A stretch of 64,000 nt of DNA from Moraxella ovis. Lineage in GTDB: Bacteria; Pseudomonadota; Gammaproteobacteria; Pseudomonadales; Moraxellaceae. Positions 27,951 through 37,233 of the stretch are shown here, piece after piece. The notes under the pieces were generated by a model. That model ran no database searches and was not told the origin of the DNA. It worked only from the letters and a program-made list of their open reading frames with translations. Positions within the stretch are counted from its first letter, which is position 1; every line of letters starts with the position of its first letter. The position numbers and the translations under genes were made by a program. The stretch is from positions 2,108,001 to 2,172,000 of the forward strand of contig NZ_UGPW01000001.1 in assembly GCF_900453105.1 (NCBI RefSeq), written 5' to 3'.

Positions 27951-28040
27951 TGAAATTTAAAAATATGTGATAAATTTTATCGGGTGTGCGTACAAAATTC
28001 AAGTGCAGCCCTGTTTTCATTCGGCCTTAGCCAAAAGCAC

Positions 28041-28067
28041 TAAAAAGACGGCATTCACGCCGCCTTT
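28041..28067 (-). terminator. Terminator after the ubiG-gph-yciK run
   Basis: Read on the minus strand, AAGGCGGC and GCCGTCTT form a stem around GTGAAT, followed by TTTAG. It begins 5 bases beyond the yciK stop. Confidence 0.75.
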
Positions 28068-28071
28068 GGGT

Positions 28072-28845
28072 TTATTTGGGCTGACAGTGTACCACTTGCC
28101 CTTTGATGCCACTTGCCTCATCTGTCATCAGATAGACATAGGCCGGCATGATGTCTTCAGGTGTCTTTAGCGTATATGGATCTTCGCCTGGGAATGCATG
28201 GGCGCGCATGTTGGTGCGGGTCGCGCCAGGATTGATGCAGTTGAAGCGTAGCGCAGTCAGACGCTGTGTCTCTTGGGTGAAAATCTCGCTCATGCCTTCG
28301 ATGGCTTGTTTTGATAACGCGTACGCCCCCCAAAATGCTCGCACTTGTGCCACGCCTGAACTTGTGAATACCACCGAGCCGCTTTGAGCGGTTTTTAATA
28401 ACGGTAACAAGGCTTGAGTCAGCATAAATACGGCCGTGGTGTTAATATGCATCACCTGCTCAAAGGTGATCGGGTCATACATCTCCAAAGGCGTCAGCGC
28501 CCCAAGAATTGCCGCGTTATGCAGCACCCCATCCAAGCAACCAAATTCCTTCTCGATAAGCGTGGCAAGCTCATTCATCTGGGCAAAAGTTGCTTTCTCC
28601 AGATCCATCGGCAAGATGGCAGGGGTTGGCAAGCCTAGGTCCTCGATCTCATCGTACACCGCCTCAAGCTTAGCTTGGGTCTTACCTAATAATAATACCG
28701 TCGCCCCGCATTTGGCATAAGTTAAGGCGGCAACCTTACCAATGCCGTCGCCTGCGCCGGTTACTAGGATGATTTTATCTTGCAGACTGTCCGCTTTTGG
28801 CGTGAAATTTAAAATCTCTTCATGATTAATTTGTGCACTTTGCAT
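28072..28845 (-). CDS. yciK: YciK-family short-chain dehydrogenase
   Basis: 257-residue SDR. The cofactor motif is VTGAGDGIGKVAAL (T-G-x-x-x-G-x-G, near residue 30-40); VLHNAAILGALTPLE carries the N-A-A motif; the catalytic Ser and Y-x-x-x-K are in VVFTSSGVAQVRAFWGAYAL then SKQA; CINPGATRTNMRAHAFPGED is the C-terminal lid. The family's substrate is unsettled. It is third in a minus-strand run after ubiG and gph; the 134-base gap to gph may hold its own promoter. Confidence 0.88.
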   Translation of the reverse strand: MQSAQINHEEILNFTPKADSLQDKIILVTGAGDGIGKVAALTYAKCGATVLLLGKTQAKLEAVYDEIEDLGLPTPAILPMDLEKATFAQMNELATLIEKEFGCLDGVLHNAAILGALTPLEMYDPITFEQVMHINTTAVFMLTQALLPLLKTAQSGSVVFTSSGVAQVRAFWGAYALSKQAIEGMSEIFTQETQRLTALRFNCINPGATRTNMRAHAFPGEDPYTLKTPEDIMPAYVYLMTDEASGIKGQVVHCQPK

Positions 28846-28979
28846 GTGTATTCCGTATTGTTTTATCTTGATTTATCAGTAATAAATTTGGGCGACGACT
28901 CATTAGGTGTTTTTATACAATCTCCAAATGCCCACCCCGTTAGCAATGACAGGCTTAATTTATGATGCAATCCTAGCCG

Positions 28980-29660
28980 TCACACCAGTCTATTCAGTAG
29001 CACCGCCAAATCATCAGGTGTCGCCACCACAAAATCCGCATCCCATTCTCTCGGATCTTCCTCAGGGACGATATAGCCAAATGCCACCGCCACCGTCTGC
29101 ATACCCGATGCGCGCCCTGCCTGTATGTCTCGGATGTGATCGCCCACATAGATGGCGTCTTTTGGGGTGATGCCAAGCTGATCACATGCCAGATGCATCG
29201 GCTCAGGGTCAGGCTTGGTGTTGGTCACATCATCAGGGCATACTAATACCGAACAGCGATCAGCAAGGTCTAATTTATCCAGCAGTTGCTCTGCCAAATA
29301 ACGCGGCTTATTGGTAACAATACCCCAACAAATCCCCGCATCTTCAAAAGATTTTAACAGCTCGTCAAACCCATCGAACAGTCGGCTATCAACACAGATG
29401 TCCTGCTCGTATAGATCCAAGAATTCTTGACGATAACCAAGCAGCTTAGGATCGGTATCTGCCACCTCGCCCAACTCATCGCCAAACATCAGTCGCACCA
29501 TCGCACGTGCACCTGCCGATACCTGCTCACGGATGGCCATGTCGCTTGGACAAGGATGGTTGTGCTTGGCGCACATGTCCTTGATGATGCGAATAAAATC
29601 AGGCGCGGTATCAATGAGCGTACCATCTAGATCAAACAGAACCGCCTTTAATGCACTCAT
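28980..29660 (-). CDS. gph: Phosphoglycolate phosphatase-like HAD hydrolase
   Basis: 226-residue HAD phosphatase with the nucleophile motif LFDLDGTLIDT (residues 8-18), motif II in WGIVTNKPRYLAEQLL, and motifs III/IV in DVTNTKPDPEPMHLAC and AIYVGDHIRDIQAGRASGM. It fits Gph (2-phosphoglycolate removal after DNA repair) or the adjacent MupP-like muropeptide phosphatases, which also sit beside ubiG in pseudomonads; the sequence alone does not separate them. Its start overlaps the ubiG stop by 4 bases. Confidence 0.85.
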   Translation of the reverse strand: MSALKAVLFDLDGTLIDTAPDFIRIIKDMCAKHNHPCPSDMAIREQVSAGARAMVRLMFGDELGEVADTDPKLLGYRQEFLDLYEQDICVDSRLFDGFDELLKSFEDAGICWGIVTNKPRYLAEQLLDKLDLADRCSVLVCPDDVTNTKPDPEPMHLACDQLGITPKDAIYVGDHIRDIQAGRASGMQTVAVAFGYIVPEEDPREWDADFVVATPDDLAVLLNRLV

Positions 29661-30418
29661 TGTACCACCTTGTCAGCTGCTGCCTTAGTGAACGACATCA
29701 TGTAATTGACATCAACATTGCGATTCGACAACCAAAAATGCTTTGTAATCGGATTATAATGCAAGCCTGTCATGTCTTGACGCTCAAAGCCTGCACGAAT
29801 TGCCATCTGATCAAGCTCGGCAGGTGTGATGAACTTGTTATAATCATGCGTGCCTTTATCCACCAAGCGCAGTACATACTCCGCGCCCACAATGGCAAAT
29901 AGGTATGACTTAGGGTTACGGTTAATGGTCGAGGTTACAAACACTCCGCCTGGCTTTAATAATTTAAAACACGCTTCAATGATCGCCGATGGATCAGGAA
30001 CGTGCTCTAGCATCTCCATGCACGTGACAACATCATAGGTTTCTGGCTGCTCTTTTGCCAATTCTTCGATCGCCACACAGCGAAATGACAAGGTCTCACT
30101 CATGCCCGTCTTATTAGCGTGGATACTCGCTGCCTGTAGATTCTCATTGCCCAGATCCACGCCAAGCACATTCGCGCCACGCACCGCCATCGAATGCGAT
30201 AAAATACCACCGCCACAGCCAACATCTAGGATGCTCTTACCCATCAAAGGCGAACCATAGCACTCATGCACGCGGTCTTCGATCCAGTTTAGGCGTAACG
30301 GATTGATGTCATGCAGTGATTTAAATGCGCCATTTCTGTCCCACCACTCATTCGCCAAGGTGGTAAATTTACCAATTTCATCGTAATCGACGTTCACATT
30401 TTGGGTGGTTGTTTGCAT
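29657..30418 (-). CDS. ubiG: Bifunctional 2-polyprenyl-6-hydroxyphenol methylase / 3-demethylubiquinol 3-O-methyltransferase
   Basis: SAM-dependent O-methyltransferase that performs both O-methylations in ubiquinone synthesis; 253 residues. The family-specific start is DEIGKFTTLANEWWDRNGAF, then KSLHDINPLRLNWI. SAM motif I is ILDVGCGGGILSHSMA near residue 65, and CMEMLEHVPDPSAIIEACF is the post-motif. It heads the ubiG-gph-yciK run and is divergent from dsbA. Confidence 0.96.
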   Translation of the reverse strand: MQTTTQNVNVDYDEIGKFTTLANEWWDRNGAFKSLHDINPLRLNWIEDRVHECYGSPLMGKSILDVGCGGGILSHSMAVRGANVLGVDLGNENLQAASIHANKTGMSETLSFRCVAIEELAKEQPETYDVVTCMEMLEHVPDPSAIIEACFKLLKPGGVFVTSTINRNPKSYLFAIVGAEYVLRLVDKGTHDYNKFITPAELDQMAIRAGFERQDMTGLHYNPITKHFWLSNRNVDVNYMMSFTKAAADKVVQ

Positions 30419-30797
30419 AATTTTTCGCTTATTTTGTCATCAAAAATTACTTGCTATCTTATCACTTTCACGCCAAATTTGCTATACAACCACGAACATA
30501 AGCAGCTGATTTTGATACAATGAACACCTTGTATCGCTAAGTTTTGCGCAATTTTTAAGATTATGGATCGATTTACAAAGATTTGTGCAAAATCAAAACA
30601 CTTTGCAAGGCAAGCTTAATAAATCTGTTACCATTTCTGCCAAAAAATAGGCTAAACTATGGCATATTTTTATTTAAACATTTAAATCATGGCTCGTTTT
30701 TGGTAGAATTAGCCAAATTTAGCATTCATTTTAATCAATAGTACGAAAAAGCAAGCACGACTCGCTGCTTGTTGATGTGTTTTATAAGGATTTCATC
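30419..30797. other. AT-rich divergent spacer between ubiG and dsbA
   Basis: No gene is supported here. The spacer holds a 7-bp perfect inverted repeat, GATACAA (30514-30520) and TTGTATC (30529-30535), and a TAGAAT -10-like element near 30709, about 90 bases before dsbA. Promoters for both divergent genes must lie here; I cannot place the -35 elements convincingly. Confidence 0.5.
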
Positions 30798-31421
30798 ATG
30801 AAATACACCCTAACATTCACCGCCATGGCGGCTGCCATCGGTCTTGCCAGCAGCGCTTTTGCCGCTGATTTCGTAGAAGGTCGCGATTACCAAAAAGTTG
30901 CAAATCCAGAAAATATCGCAGGCGATGTGATTGTGGTGCGTGAATTCTTCTGGTATGGCTGCCCACATTGCTACAACCTAGAGCCACACATGCAAGAATG
31001 GGCAAAAACCCGCGCCGAAGACGTGGCGTTTTTCCGCACGCCTGCGGCCATGAACCCTGTATGGGAAGTGCCTGCACGTGGCTTCTATGCTGCACAGCAG
31101 ATGGGTCTTGAGAACAAAACCCACCAAGCTCTTTTTGATGCTGTTCACAAAGATGGCAAGCGTAACATCATCGCCAACCAAAACAACTTGGCTGATTGGT
31201 ACGCATCGCAAGGCGCTGACAAAGCCAAATTCGACAGCTTCTATAACTCATTCTCAGTCAGCACTAAGATCGAACGCGCCAAGCAAGGTGCGGCTCGTTA
31301 TCAGTTGACAGGCGTTCCTGCCATCGTGGTTCACGGCACTTATGTGGTGTCAGGCAATGGCGAGAAAGCCACGCAAGTTGTTGACTTCCTAGTTAATAAA
31401 GTCCGCGACGAAAAGAAATAA
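30798..31421 (+). CDS. dsbA: Thiol:disulfide interchange protein DsbA
   Basis: Periplasmic oxidase that introduces disulfide bonds into secreted proteins; 207 residues from the ATG at 30798, preceded by AAGGA at 30786-30790. The earlier in-frame GTG at 30777 would put extra residues before a clean signal peptide (MKYTLTFTAMAAAIGLASSA, cleavage after AFA near residue 22). The active site is C55-P-H-C58 within WYGCPHCYNLEP, and the cis-proline loop is TGVPAIVV. It is monocistronic with a strong terminator. Confidence 0.95.
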   Translation: MKYTLTFTAMAAAIGLASSAFAADFVEGRDYQKVANPENIAGDVIVVREFFWYGCPHCYNLEPHMQEWAKTRAEDVAFFRTPAAMNPVWEVPARGFYAAQQMGLENKTHQALFDAVHKDGKRNIIANQNNLADWYASQGADKAKFDSFYNSFSVSTKIERAKQGAARYQLTGVPAIVVHGTYVVSGNGEKATQVVDFLVNKVRDEKK

Positions 31422-31443
31422 GCAAAGATAAGATTATTATCTT

Positions 31444-31475
31444 AAAAATCCGCACCACAGTGTGCGGATTTTTTT
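31444..31475 (+). terminator. dsbA terminator
   Basis: Arms AAAAATCCGCAC (31444-31455) and GTGCGGATTTTT (31462-31473), perfectly paired, then TTATC. Confidence 0.9.
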
Positions 31476-31731
31476 ATCAAAGCGCAAGGCAGCCCATGTA
31501 AGCGATTGCTTACAAACATTGACGATATTGGCTAATTGCTGCGATAGGGCTGATTTGGCATAATACACCCAAGCAGCAAGGATACTGCAAATGGAATCGC
31601 CAACATGGATGAATGCTGTCACTATGGATGAAACGCATGGATTAAGTGCTTGCACTTAAAGCAAGGAACACCAAAAAAGCCACATGAGCAATCATGTGGC
31701 TTTTGCTTTTTGGAATTTATCCGATTAATCA
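31476..31731. other. Non-coding spacer with two palindromes and a bidirectional terminator
   Basis: No convincing gene. TGTAAGC-GATT-GCTTACA spans 31497-31514, and TTAAGTGC-TT-GCACTTAA spans 31642-31659. A hairpin AAAAGCCACATGA / TCATGTGGCTTTT lies at about 31676-31704 with T-rich tails on both strands, and would terminate the minus-strand run ending at 31732. The two palindromes are operator-like but control nothing obvious. Confidence 0.55.
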
Positions 31732-32238
31732 TTAGGTGGATAAGATCGCTACTTCTCTGACATAGCTTTCAAAGTCCGCCAAGCTCTCATCCAGCAGCTC
31801 ATCATCCTGTAAATGCTCAGCATAGGCAATCCACAGCAGCAGCTGATACACGCTGTTAAATTCACTGGCATTGAACTGCTTCACGAATTGCTTGATCGTG
31901 CTTTCATCATGCAACTGCAAGCGGCTTAGCCATGTTTCGATTTTGGTTATCTGCTCTTTGGTGAACTTAATTTCAAACAGCGCGCGCGTCAGACTATGAC
32001 GATCTTCTTCAATGATAAGCTTGCCCACACGCTTGATCTGGCGGTTCTTCGCTGCCGCGCTGGTGATGTCTGATAAGTGTTTTAATTCATCTAAGAAATA
32101 ATCACTAACTGGCAAAGTAGCGAGTTGTTTTTTTGACAAATTTGCCAGTGGCGTAGCCAGTGCCTGCAAGCGCTCGTGTGATTTTTTGATTTCGGTGCGA
32201 GAGACTCGCATGTCTTGTTTTGACCAGTCAATATTCAT
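31732..32238 (-). CDS. darP: Ribosome biogenesis factor DarP (YjgA, DUF615)
   Basis: Small helical protein that associates with late 50S precursors; 168 residues from the ATG at 32238. Family features are the start DWSKQDMRVSRTEIKKSHER, LANLSKKQLATLPVSDYFLD and AAAKNRQIKRVGKLIIEED. The longer in-frame start at 32280 (GTG) would overlap rapZ and adds an atypical N-terminus. It follows rapZ by 22 bases, so the two are likely co-transcribed. Acidic C-terminus. Confidence 0.9.
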   Translation of the reverse strand: MNIDWSKQDMRVSRTEIKKSHERLQALATPLANLSKKQLATLPVSDYFLDELKHLSDITSAAAKNRQIKRVGKLIIEEDRHSLTRALFEIKFTKEQITKIETWLSRLQLHDESTIKQFVKQFNASEFNSVYQLLLWIAYAEHLQDDELLDESLADFESYVREVAILST

Positions 32239-32260
32239 AACATACTCTTGTATTAATGGG

Positions 32261-33139
32261 TTACCAGTGGCGTTTTTCACGGTGCTTGATGCGCACCTTT
32301 AGATGCTCAGGCAGTCCGAGAGCCAAGGCCTTTTCTATTTTTTCGCTAACGTAGACTGAGCGGTGTTTGCCGCCGGTGCAGCCGATGGCAACCGTCATGT
32401 TATGGCGGTTATTGTCTGCAAATTTGGGCAGCCATTTTAGAAGATAGGCCGTGATGTCCTCTGCCATCTCATCAACCTCGGGAGATTGAGCGAAGAAGGC
32501 TTTTACTGCGTCGTCCTGCCCCGTCAATATTCTTAATTCCTCGTGCCAATGCGGGTTTGGCAATATTCTCATGTCAAATACTAGATCAGCATCCAATGGC
32601 ACGCCATACTTAAAACCAAAGGACAGTAGATTAACATTAATCTTATTTTCAAACCCAAGATAATCACGAACCTTTTCTTTTAATTCGTGAACATTTAGCA
32701 AACTTGTATCCATCTTAATGTCCGCCAGACTTGCGATGGGTTCAAGCAGTGCGATCTCGCTATGGATGGCGTTCGGTAGGTTACCTTTGGTTGCCATCAA
32801 AGGATGCACACGTCTCGTCGAACCAAATCGCGCCACCAGCACACGCTCTTCGGCGGTGGCATACAGCACCGTCACTGCCTGTTCGCCATATTCCTTGATG
32901 AGCGCTTGATGTAACACTGGGAAATTTGATAAATCTGCAAGCGGCAGACGGCTGTCAATCCCAAGCGCGATCTTATGAATGCTATCATCCAGCGTTAGCC
33001 GTCTAATAGCGCTATCCACCAACGACAATGGCAAATTATCAATCACATAATACCCAAAATCCTCTAGGATATTTAATACCGATGTCTTGCCCGAGCCTGA
33101 ACGCCCCGAGACGATAACGATAGAGATTGAATCGCTCAT
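32261..33139 (-). CDS. rapZ: RNase adapter protein RapZ
   Basis: Nucleotide-binding protein that in enterobacteria directs RNase E to the GlmZ small RNA and so controls glmS; 292 residues. Walker A GRSGSGKT at residues 12-19, and the C-terminal GCTGGKHRSVYVSEKIEKAL is the family signature. The ATG at 33139 was chosen over 33145 because AAGGA abuts the latter and sits 6 bases from the former. It lies between panC and darP. glmS is 17 kb away in this window; a conserved GlmZ circuit is not established here. Confidence 0.94.
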   Translation of the reverse strand: MSDSISIVIVSGRSGSGKTSVLNILEDFGYYVIDNLPLSLVDSAIRRLTLDDSIHKIALGIDSRLPLADLSNFPVLHQALIKEYGEQAVTVLYATAEERVLVARFGSTRRVHPLMATKGNLPNAIHSEIALLEPIASLADIKMDTSLLNVHELKEKVRDYLGFENKINVNLLSFGFKYGVPLDADLVFDMRILPNPHWHEELRILTGQDDAVKAFFAQSPEVDEMAEDITAYLLKWLPKFADNNRHNMTVAIGCTGGKHRSVYVSEKIEKALALGLPEHLKVRIKHREKRHW

Positions 33140-33148
33140 GATCATCCT

Positions 33149-34000
33149 TTAAGTTAGGTGAATTTCGATATTATCCAACAGTCTTGCTTTGCCAAGGTTG
33201 CTTGCAGTTAGAATCACCAAATTTTTATCTTGATTGCTAGGCGGCGTCAGTCTATCGGTCAGCACCTCTAGATAATCCACCGTAAATCCTGAAGCATTGA
33301 TCCGATCGCGATATTTTTGGGTGAGCTCGTTTAACCGCAGAATATTAAAATCAGCTCTTAATTCATCAGCAAAGTCACATAGCGCCTGATGCAGCCTTGG
33401 AGCGACGGCCAATTCATCAGCGGTCAGGTAGCCATTTCTAGAAGATAATGCCAAACCGCTATCCGCACGCACGATCTCACCGCCAATGATCTTGATGCCA
33501 AAGTTTAGCTCATCGTTCAGCTTACGAATGATGGCAAGCTGTTGATAGTCTTTTTTGCCAAAGATCGCCACATCAGGACGCACAATATTAAACAGCTTAC
33601 TGACGACTAATCCCACACCGTCAAAGTGCGTCAGGCGAGTTTTACCACATAGAATCTTGGTAATCTCGCCAGAGAGCACCTGAATCTGCGGCGGGTAAGT
33701 AGGATACATCTCATCCACGCTCGGCGCAAAAACCATGTCGCACGCCACACTCCGAAGCTTAGCACAATCCTCATCCAGCGTGCGCGGATAACTGTCAAAA
33801 TCCTCACCCACCCCGAACTGCGTGGGATTCACAAAGATACTCGCCACAACGATGTCAGCATGCTCCTTGGCGATATTTACAAGTGACAGATGACCATCAT
33901 GCAGATTACCCATGGTCGGCACTAAGGCGATGATTTTGCCATCTTTGCGGCATGCCTGCAGAGCTGATTGTAATTCTTTGATATTGTGAAAAATGTGCAT
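33149..34000 (-). CDS. panC: Pantothenate synthetase
   Basis: Joins pantoate and beta-alanine with ATP to make vitamin B5; 283 residues. The class-I-synthetase-like motifs are LVPTMGNLHDGHLSLVNIAK near residue 27, IFVNPTQFGVGEDFDSYPRT, FGKKDYQQLAIIRKL and the KMSKS-like ALSSRNGYL. It is followed by rapZ 9 bases later and preceded by panB 19 bases upstream, so panB-panC-rapZ-darP is probably one transcription unit. Confidence 0.96.
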   Translation of the reverse strand: MHIFHNIKELQSALQACRKDGKIIALVPTMGNLHDGHLSLVNIAKEHADIVVASIFVNPTQFGVGEDFDSYPRTLDEDCAKLRSVACDMVFAPSVDEMYPTYPPQIQVLSGEITKILCGKTRLTHFDGVGLVVSKLFNIVRPDVAIFGKKDYQQLAIIRKLNDELNFGIKIIGGEIVRADSGLALSSRNGYLTADELAVAPRLHQALCDFADELRADFNILRLNELTQKYRDRINASGFTVDYLEVLTDRLTPPSNQDKNLVILTASNLGKARLLDNIEIHLT

Positions 34001-34019
34001 GTCGTTCGCTCCATACTAG

Positions 34020-34841
34020 CTAATTGAAACTGTGCTCAGCAGCTGGAAAAGACCCCTCTTTGACCTGCTTATGATACAACTCAAACGCGCCAAGTACGCC
34101 ATTGTCGTTCGCATCATCACCCAAGAAGTCTTTGACAAACTTGGCAGGCTTACGCGTGTAAACGCCCAACATGTCATGCATGACCAATACCTGACCATCC
34201 GTATCAGCACCCGCACCAATGCCAATGACAGGGACATTCACACTTTGGGTAACCATCTTAGCAAGAGCGGCGGGCACACATTCTAATAACAGCATGCTTG
34301 CGCCTGCCTGAACGAGTTTCTGGCAGTCATCTAAGAGTTTTTTGGCCTGTTCATCCGTTCTGCCTTGTACTTTATAACCGCCAAATACATTCACCGCCTG
34401 CGGTGTCAGTCCCAAATGTGCGCACACCGGTACGCCATTTTTGGCAAGTACGGAGATGATCTGGCACAAGCCATCATCCCCTTCTATCTTAACCACATTC
34501 GCCCCCGCTTGCATCACCGCACGGCTACTATTGATGGCGTCTTCTAAAGTAGCATAACTCATGAATGGCAAATCAGCCATAATCAGGGCGTGGCTGTTAC
34601 CTCGGGCGATGTTGGCAGTGTGATACACCATGTCGCCAAGCGTGACGGGCAGTGTGGATGACTGCCCCTGCACGACCATGCCAAGGCTATCACCTACCAA
34701 AATTACCTCAATGCCCGCTGTCCGCATGAGACTGGCAAAGCTGGCATCATAACAAGTCAAGCAGCTAAACTTCTCGCCAGAGGCTTTGTATTTATTTAAG
34801 GTTGATAACGTGATGGGTGCTGTTTGGGTCAGATAACTCAT
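34020..34841 (-). CDS. panB: 3-Methyl-2-oxobutanoate hydroxymethyltransferase
   Basis: First committed enzyme of pantothenate synthesis (ketopantoate from alpha-ketoisovalerate); 273 residues. The ATG at 34841 is preferred over 34847 because AAGGA touches the first and is 7 bases from the second. Motifs: CLTCYDASFASLMRTAGIEV, VLVGDSLGMVVQG as ILVGDSLGMVVQGQSSTLPV, VKIEGDD, and the catalytic Glu in LLLECVPAALA. It overlaps no gene; folK lies 41 bases upstream. Confidence 0.96.
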   Translation of the reverse strand: MSYLTQTAPITLSTLNKYKASGEKFSCLTCYDASFASLMRTAGIEVILVGDSLGMVVQGQSSTLPVTLGDMVYHTANIARGNSHALIMADLPFMSYATLEDAINSSRAVMQAGANVVKIEGDDGLCQIISVLAKNGVPVCAHLGLTPQAVNVFGGYKVQGRTDEQAKKLLDDCQKLVQAGASMLLLECVPAALAKMVTQSVNVPVIGIGAGADTDGQVLVMHDMLGVYTRKPAKFVKDFLGDDANDNGVLGAFELYHKQVKEGSFPAAEHSFN

Positions 34842-34882
34842 AAACATCCTTTTATTTTAATCGTCTGCACTTAAACACGCGC

Positions 34883-35401
34883 TTATAAATGAGACAAAGA
34901 TCCGTTTGTGATTTTTGTCAATTCGGACATATCATGCGCCAATGCCAAATCATTGATTTTTTGCCCATTGATAACAAGGTCTTGGCTAAGCTCTAGCAGC
35001 GGCACCAAAACGAAACTTCTTTCAAAGATGCCTGCATGCGGTACGGTCAGTCGATCATTTTTGATAATTTGATCATCATAAAGCAGCACATCCACATCAA
35101 GCGAGCGCTCGCCCCAACGTCTAAGGCGCACTCGCCCCGCACTGCTTTCAAGACTTTGGCAAAAATCAAGCAAGCTCATGGGGTCTAAATTCGTCTTGGC
35201 AGACAATACCGCATTCACAAAATCAGGCTGATCAATCACGCCAAATGGCTTTGATGAATACAGCGATGACAATCTCACCTCTATAAAGCGATCATCACTC
35301 TGCAGACATTCGAGCACCGATAAAATATGACTCGTAGGATCACCAAGCTCATTGGCGATGTTGCCACCAAGTCCTAAGTATATCTGTACAAATTTACTCA
35401 T
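34883..35401 (-). CDS. folK: 2-Amino-4-hydroxy-6-hydroxymethyldihydropteridine pyrophosphokinase
   Basis: Folate pathway kinase, 172 residues. Motifs are YLGLGGNIANELGDP at the N-terminus, SSLYSSKPFGVIDQPDFVNA (the pterin-binding S-x-x-Y-x-S-x-P), and the signature RRWGERSLDVDVLLYDD with the catalytic aspartates, then LTVPHAGIFERSFVLVPLLE. It sits between pcnB and panB on the minus strand. Confidence 0.95.
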   Translation of the reverse strand: MSKFVQIYLGLGGNIANELGDPTSHILSVLECLQSDDRFIEVRLSSLYSSKPFGVIDQPDFVNAVLSAKTNLDPMSLLDFCQSLESSAGRVRLRRWGERSLDVDVLLYDDQIIKNDRLTVPHAGIFERSFVLVPLLELSQDLVINGQKINDLALAHDMSELTKITNGSLSHL

Positions 35402-35430
35402 CTGGTCAGCCTTATGACTCGTGCGCCCAC

Positions 35431-37233
35431 CTATTCGCTCGCTCGCGGCTTGGCGTTTGATTTTTTACGCCGTCTGGGCTTGGGCGCATCCGCATGGCTT
35501 GATTGAGCTTTGGCGGTTTTTGGTTTTGATTTGGGTTTTGGTGTGCGTTTCTTGATAGCTGCCTGAGGAGCATCCTCTTCAGTCATGCCTTGCTCACGCT
35601 CTTTGATTGACAGCGTTGATGATGGGCGACGCTTACGATAGCGAGTCGCAGGAATGTACGGCTCGTCGTTATTGAGTAGCTTTAAGAACTCTGCCTCACC
35701 ATAATTCACCTGCTCAAACACGGGAACGATCACATCACGACGGCGCGGAATGGGTCTATTAGCAGACTGCTCGGGTTTATTTGGCAAAAATTCATCAGCA
35801 TTATCAACGACGAATAACGGCTTTGGCGTCTTAGAGCTGGGCTCTTCATCGCGGCTTGATAACTGCTGAAGCTGCAGTAGCTCATCGCTGGTATTGCCGC
35901 CACGATTACGTCTGCGTGATGACAATCCTGCCGCACTGCCACCACTGGCAAAGCTCTCTACCATCTGAGTGCGAGTGCCTGCATCGGCATCCTGATAGCG
36001 CGTCCACCACACGCCCATGTTATTGGTCGATTCGGACAGCTCGTGCCTATCATGCGCCTCACGCAGCACAAGAAAATCAAAAGCGGCACGGAATTTCGGG
36101 TGGCGCTCTAGATTGACGATGTCACGGACGCGTGGGTTGGCAAGCTTAGGCTGCATGAGCCAAATGCTGGTGATGAATTCTTCGGCGAACTTAGGGATGG
36201 CGGTTCTTAGGCGCTGCACATCGACCACTTTTGCGGCGGCTTTGCTCTGCGCCTCATGGAATGGCAAGCCTTTTTTCTTAAACTTGGCCAGCTGATACAG
36301 GTAATTTTCCCACAACAATACCGCATAAAAGAACGCAGGATTAGCACCCTTACCCATACCGACGCGCTTATCCGTATTGATGGCGGTGGCAAGCATTAGC
36401 GGCGTTGGCTCATTTGGCGCATACGCCATCAGATGATCCATCGCCCCATGCTCGAACAGAATCGGCAACAGCGGGGTCAGATAACCCCCTGAGAACATCT
36501 TCTGGGATTCGTCATACAGACGATGCGCCGATACCTGCTCAAGCAGCGCCCAATTATCCTCGTGGAACTGCGCGCCCAAAGCACGATCAAAATCAAAGCC
36601 CAACTTCGCCTTAAAACGCAGCGCACGCAGCAGACGTACGGGATCCTCTTCGATGCGAGTCTTAGCATCGCCTAACAGGCGCAGCGTGCGATTTTGGACA
36701 TCGTCAATCGCGCCACAAAAGTCAAGTACTTCGCCCTTAATCGGCTGATAATACAAGGCATTGATCGAAAAATCACGACGGGCAAAATCTTGATTAATAT
36801 CACCCCACACATTATCACGGGTAATCATACCCTCTTCGGTAGTGTGGGTGTCATCTTTGGGCGGGGCACGAAAGGTCGCCACCTCAATCATCTCACGCCC
36901 AGAATAGACGTGCGCAAGCTGAAAGCGTCGCCCAATGATACGGCAACGACCACCAAAAATCGCCTTAATCTCATGCGGTCGAGCGCTTGTCACTGCATCA
37001 AAATCCTTAGGTGCAAGCCCCAAAAGACTGTCGCGCACACCGCCCCCCACGATGTACGCCTCAAAACCCGCCTTATTTAAAGTGCTCACCACCTCAATGA
37101 TACTGTGCGGCAAGGCAGATTTATTCAGCCCAAGCGCCTTATCACGATGCGTAACAAAGCTTTGGCTCTTTTTGGGCTTTTTATTTCTTGTGGATTTGCT
37201 GGATTTCCCAGAGTTCGCTGGCTGATGCGCCAT
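35431..37233 (-). CDS. pcnB: Poly(A) polymerase I with extended basic C-terminus
   Basis: Adds 3' poly(A) tails that promote mRNA decay. 600 residues against roughly 450-465 in E. coli. The nucleotidyltransferase core has GGGVRDSLLG at residues 63-72 and the metal-binding D-F-D at 77-79, then RRFQLAHVYSGREMIEVATF, FARRDFSINALYYQ and EDPVRLLRALRFKAKLGF. The last 170 or so residues form a low-complexity tail rich in Arg, Lys, Ser and Pro (RRRNRGGNTSDELLQLQQL; KKRTPKPKSKPKTAKAQSS), probably disordered and RNA-binding. folK follows 30 bases later. Confidence 0.93.
   Translation of the reverse strand: MAHQPANSGKSSKSTRNKKPKKSQSFVTHRDKALGLNKSALPHSIIEVVSTLNKAGFEAYIVGGGVRDSLLGLAPKDFDAVTSARPHEIKAIFGGRCRIIGRRFQLAHVYSGREMIEVATFRAPPKDDTHTTEEGMITRDNVWGDINQDFARRDFSINALYYQPIKGEVLDFCGAIDDVQNRTLRLLGDAKTRIEEDPVRLLRALRFKAKLGFDFDRALGAQFHEDNWALLEQVSAHRLYDESQKMFSGGYLTPLLPILFEHGAMDHLMAYAPNEPTPLMLATAINTDKRVGMGKGANPAFFYAVLLWENYLYQLAKFKKKGLPFHEAQSKAAAKVVDVQRLRTAIPKFAEEFITSIWLMQPKLANPRVRDIVNLERHPKFRAAFDFLVLREAHDRHELSESTNNMGVWWTRYQDADAGTRTQMVESFASGGSAAGLSSRRRNRGGNTSDELLQLQQLSSRDEEPSSKTPKPLFVVDNADEFLPNKPEQSANRPIPRRRDVIVPVFEQVNYGEAEFLKLLNNDEPYIPATRYRKRRPSSTLSIKEREQGMTEEDAPQAAIKKRTPKPKSKPKTAKAQSSHADAPKPRRRKKSNAKPRASE

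Noticed and set aside
31437..31655. 72-codon minus-strand frame after dsbA
   Set aside because: It overlaps the dsbA terminator, has no ribosome-binding site, and its composition does not resemble a known family.
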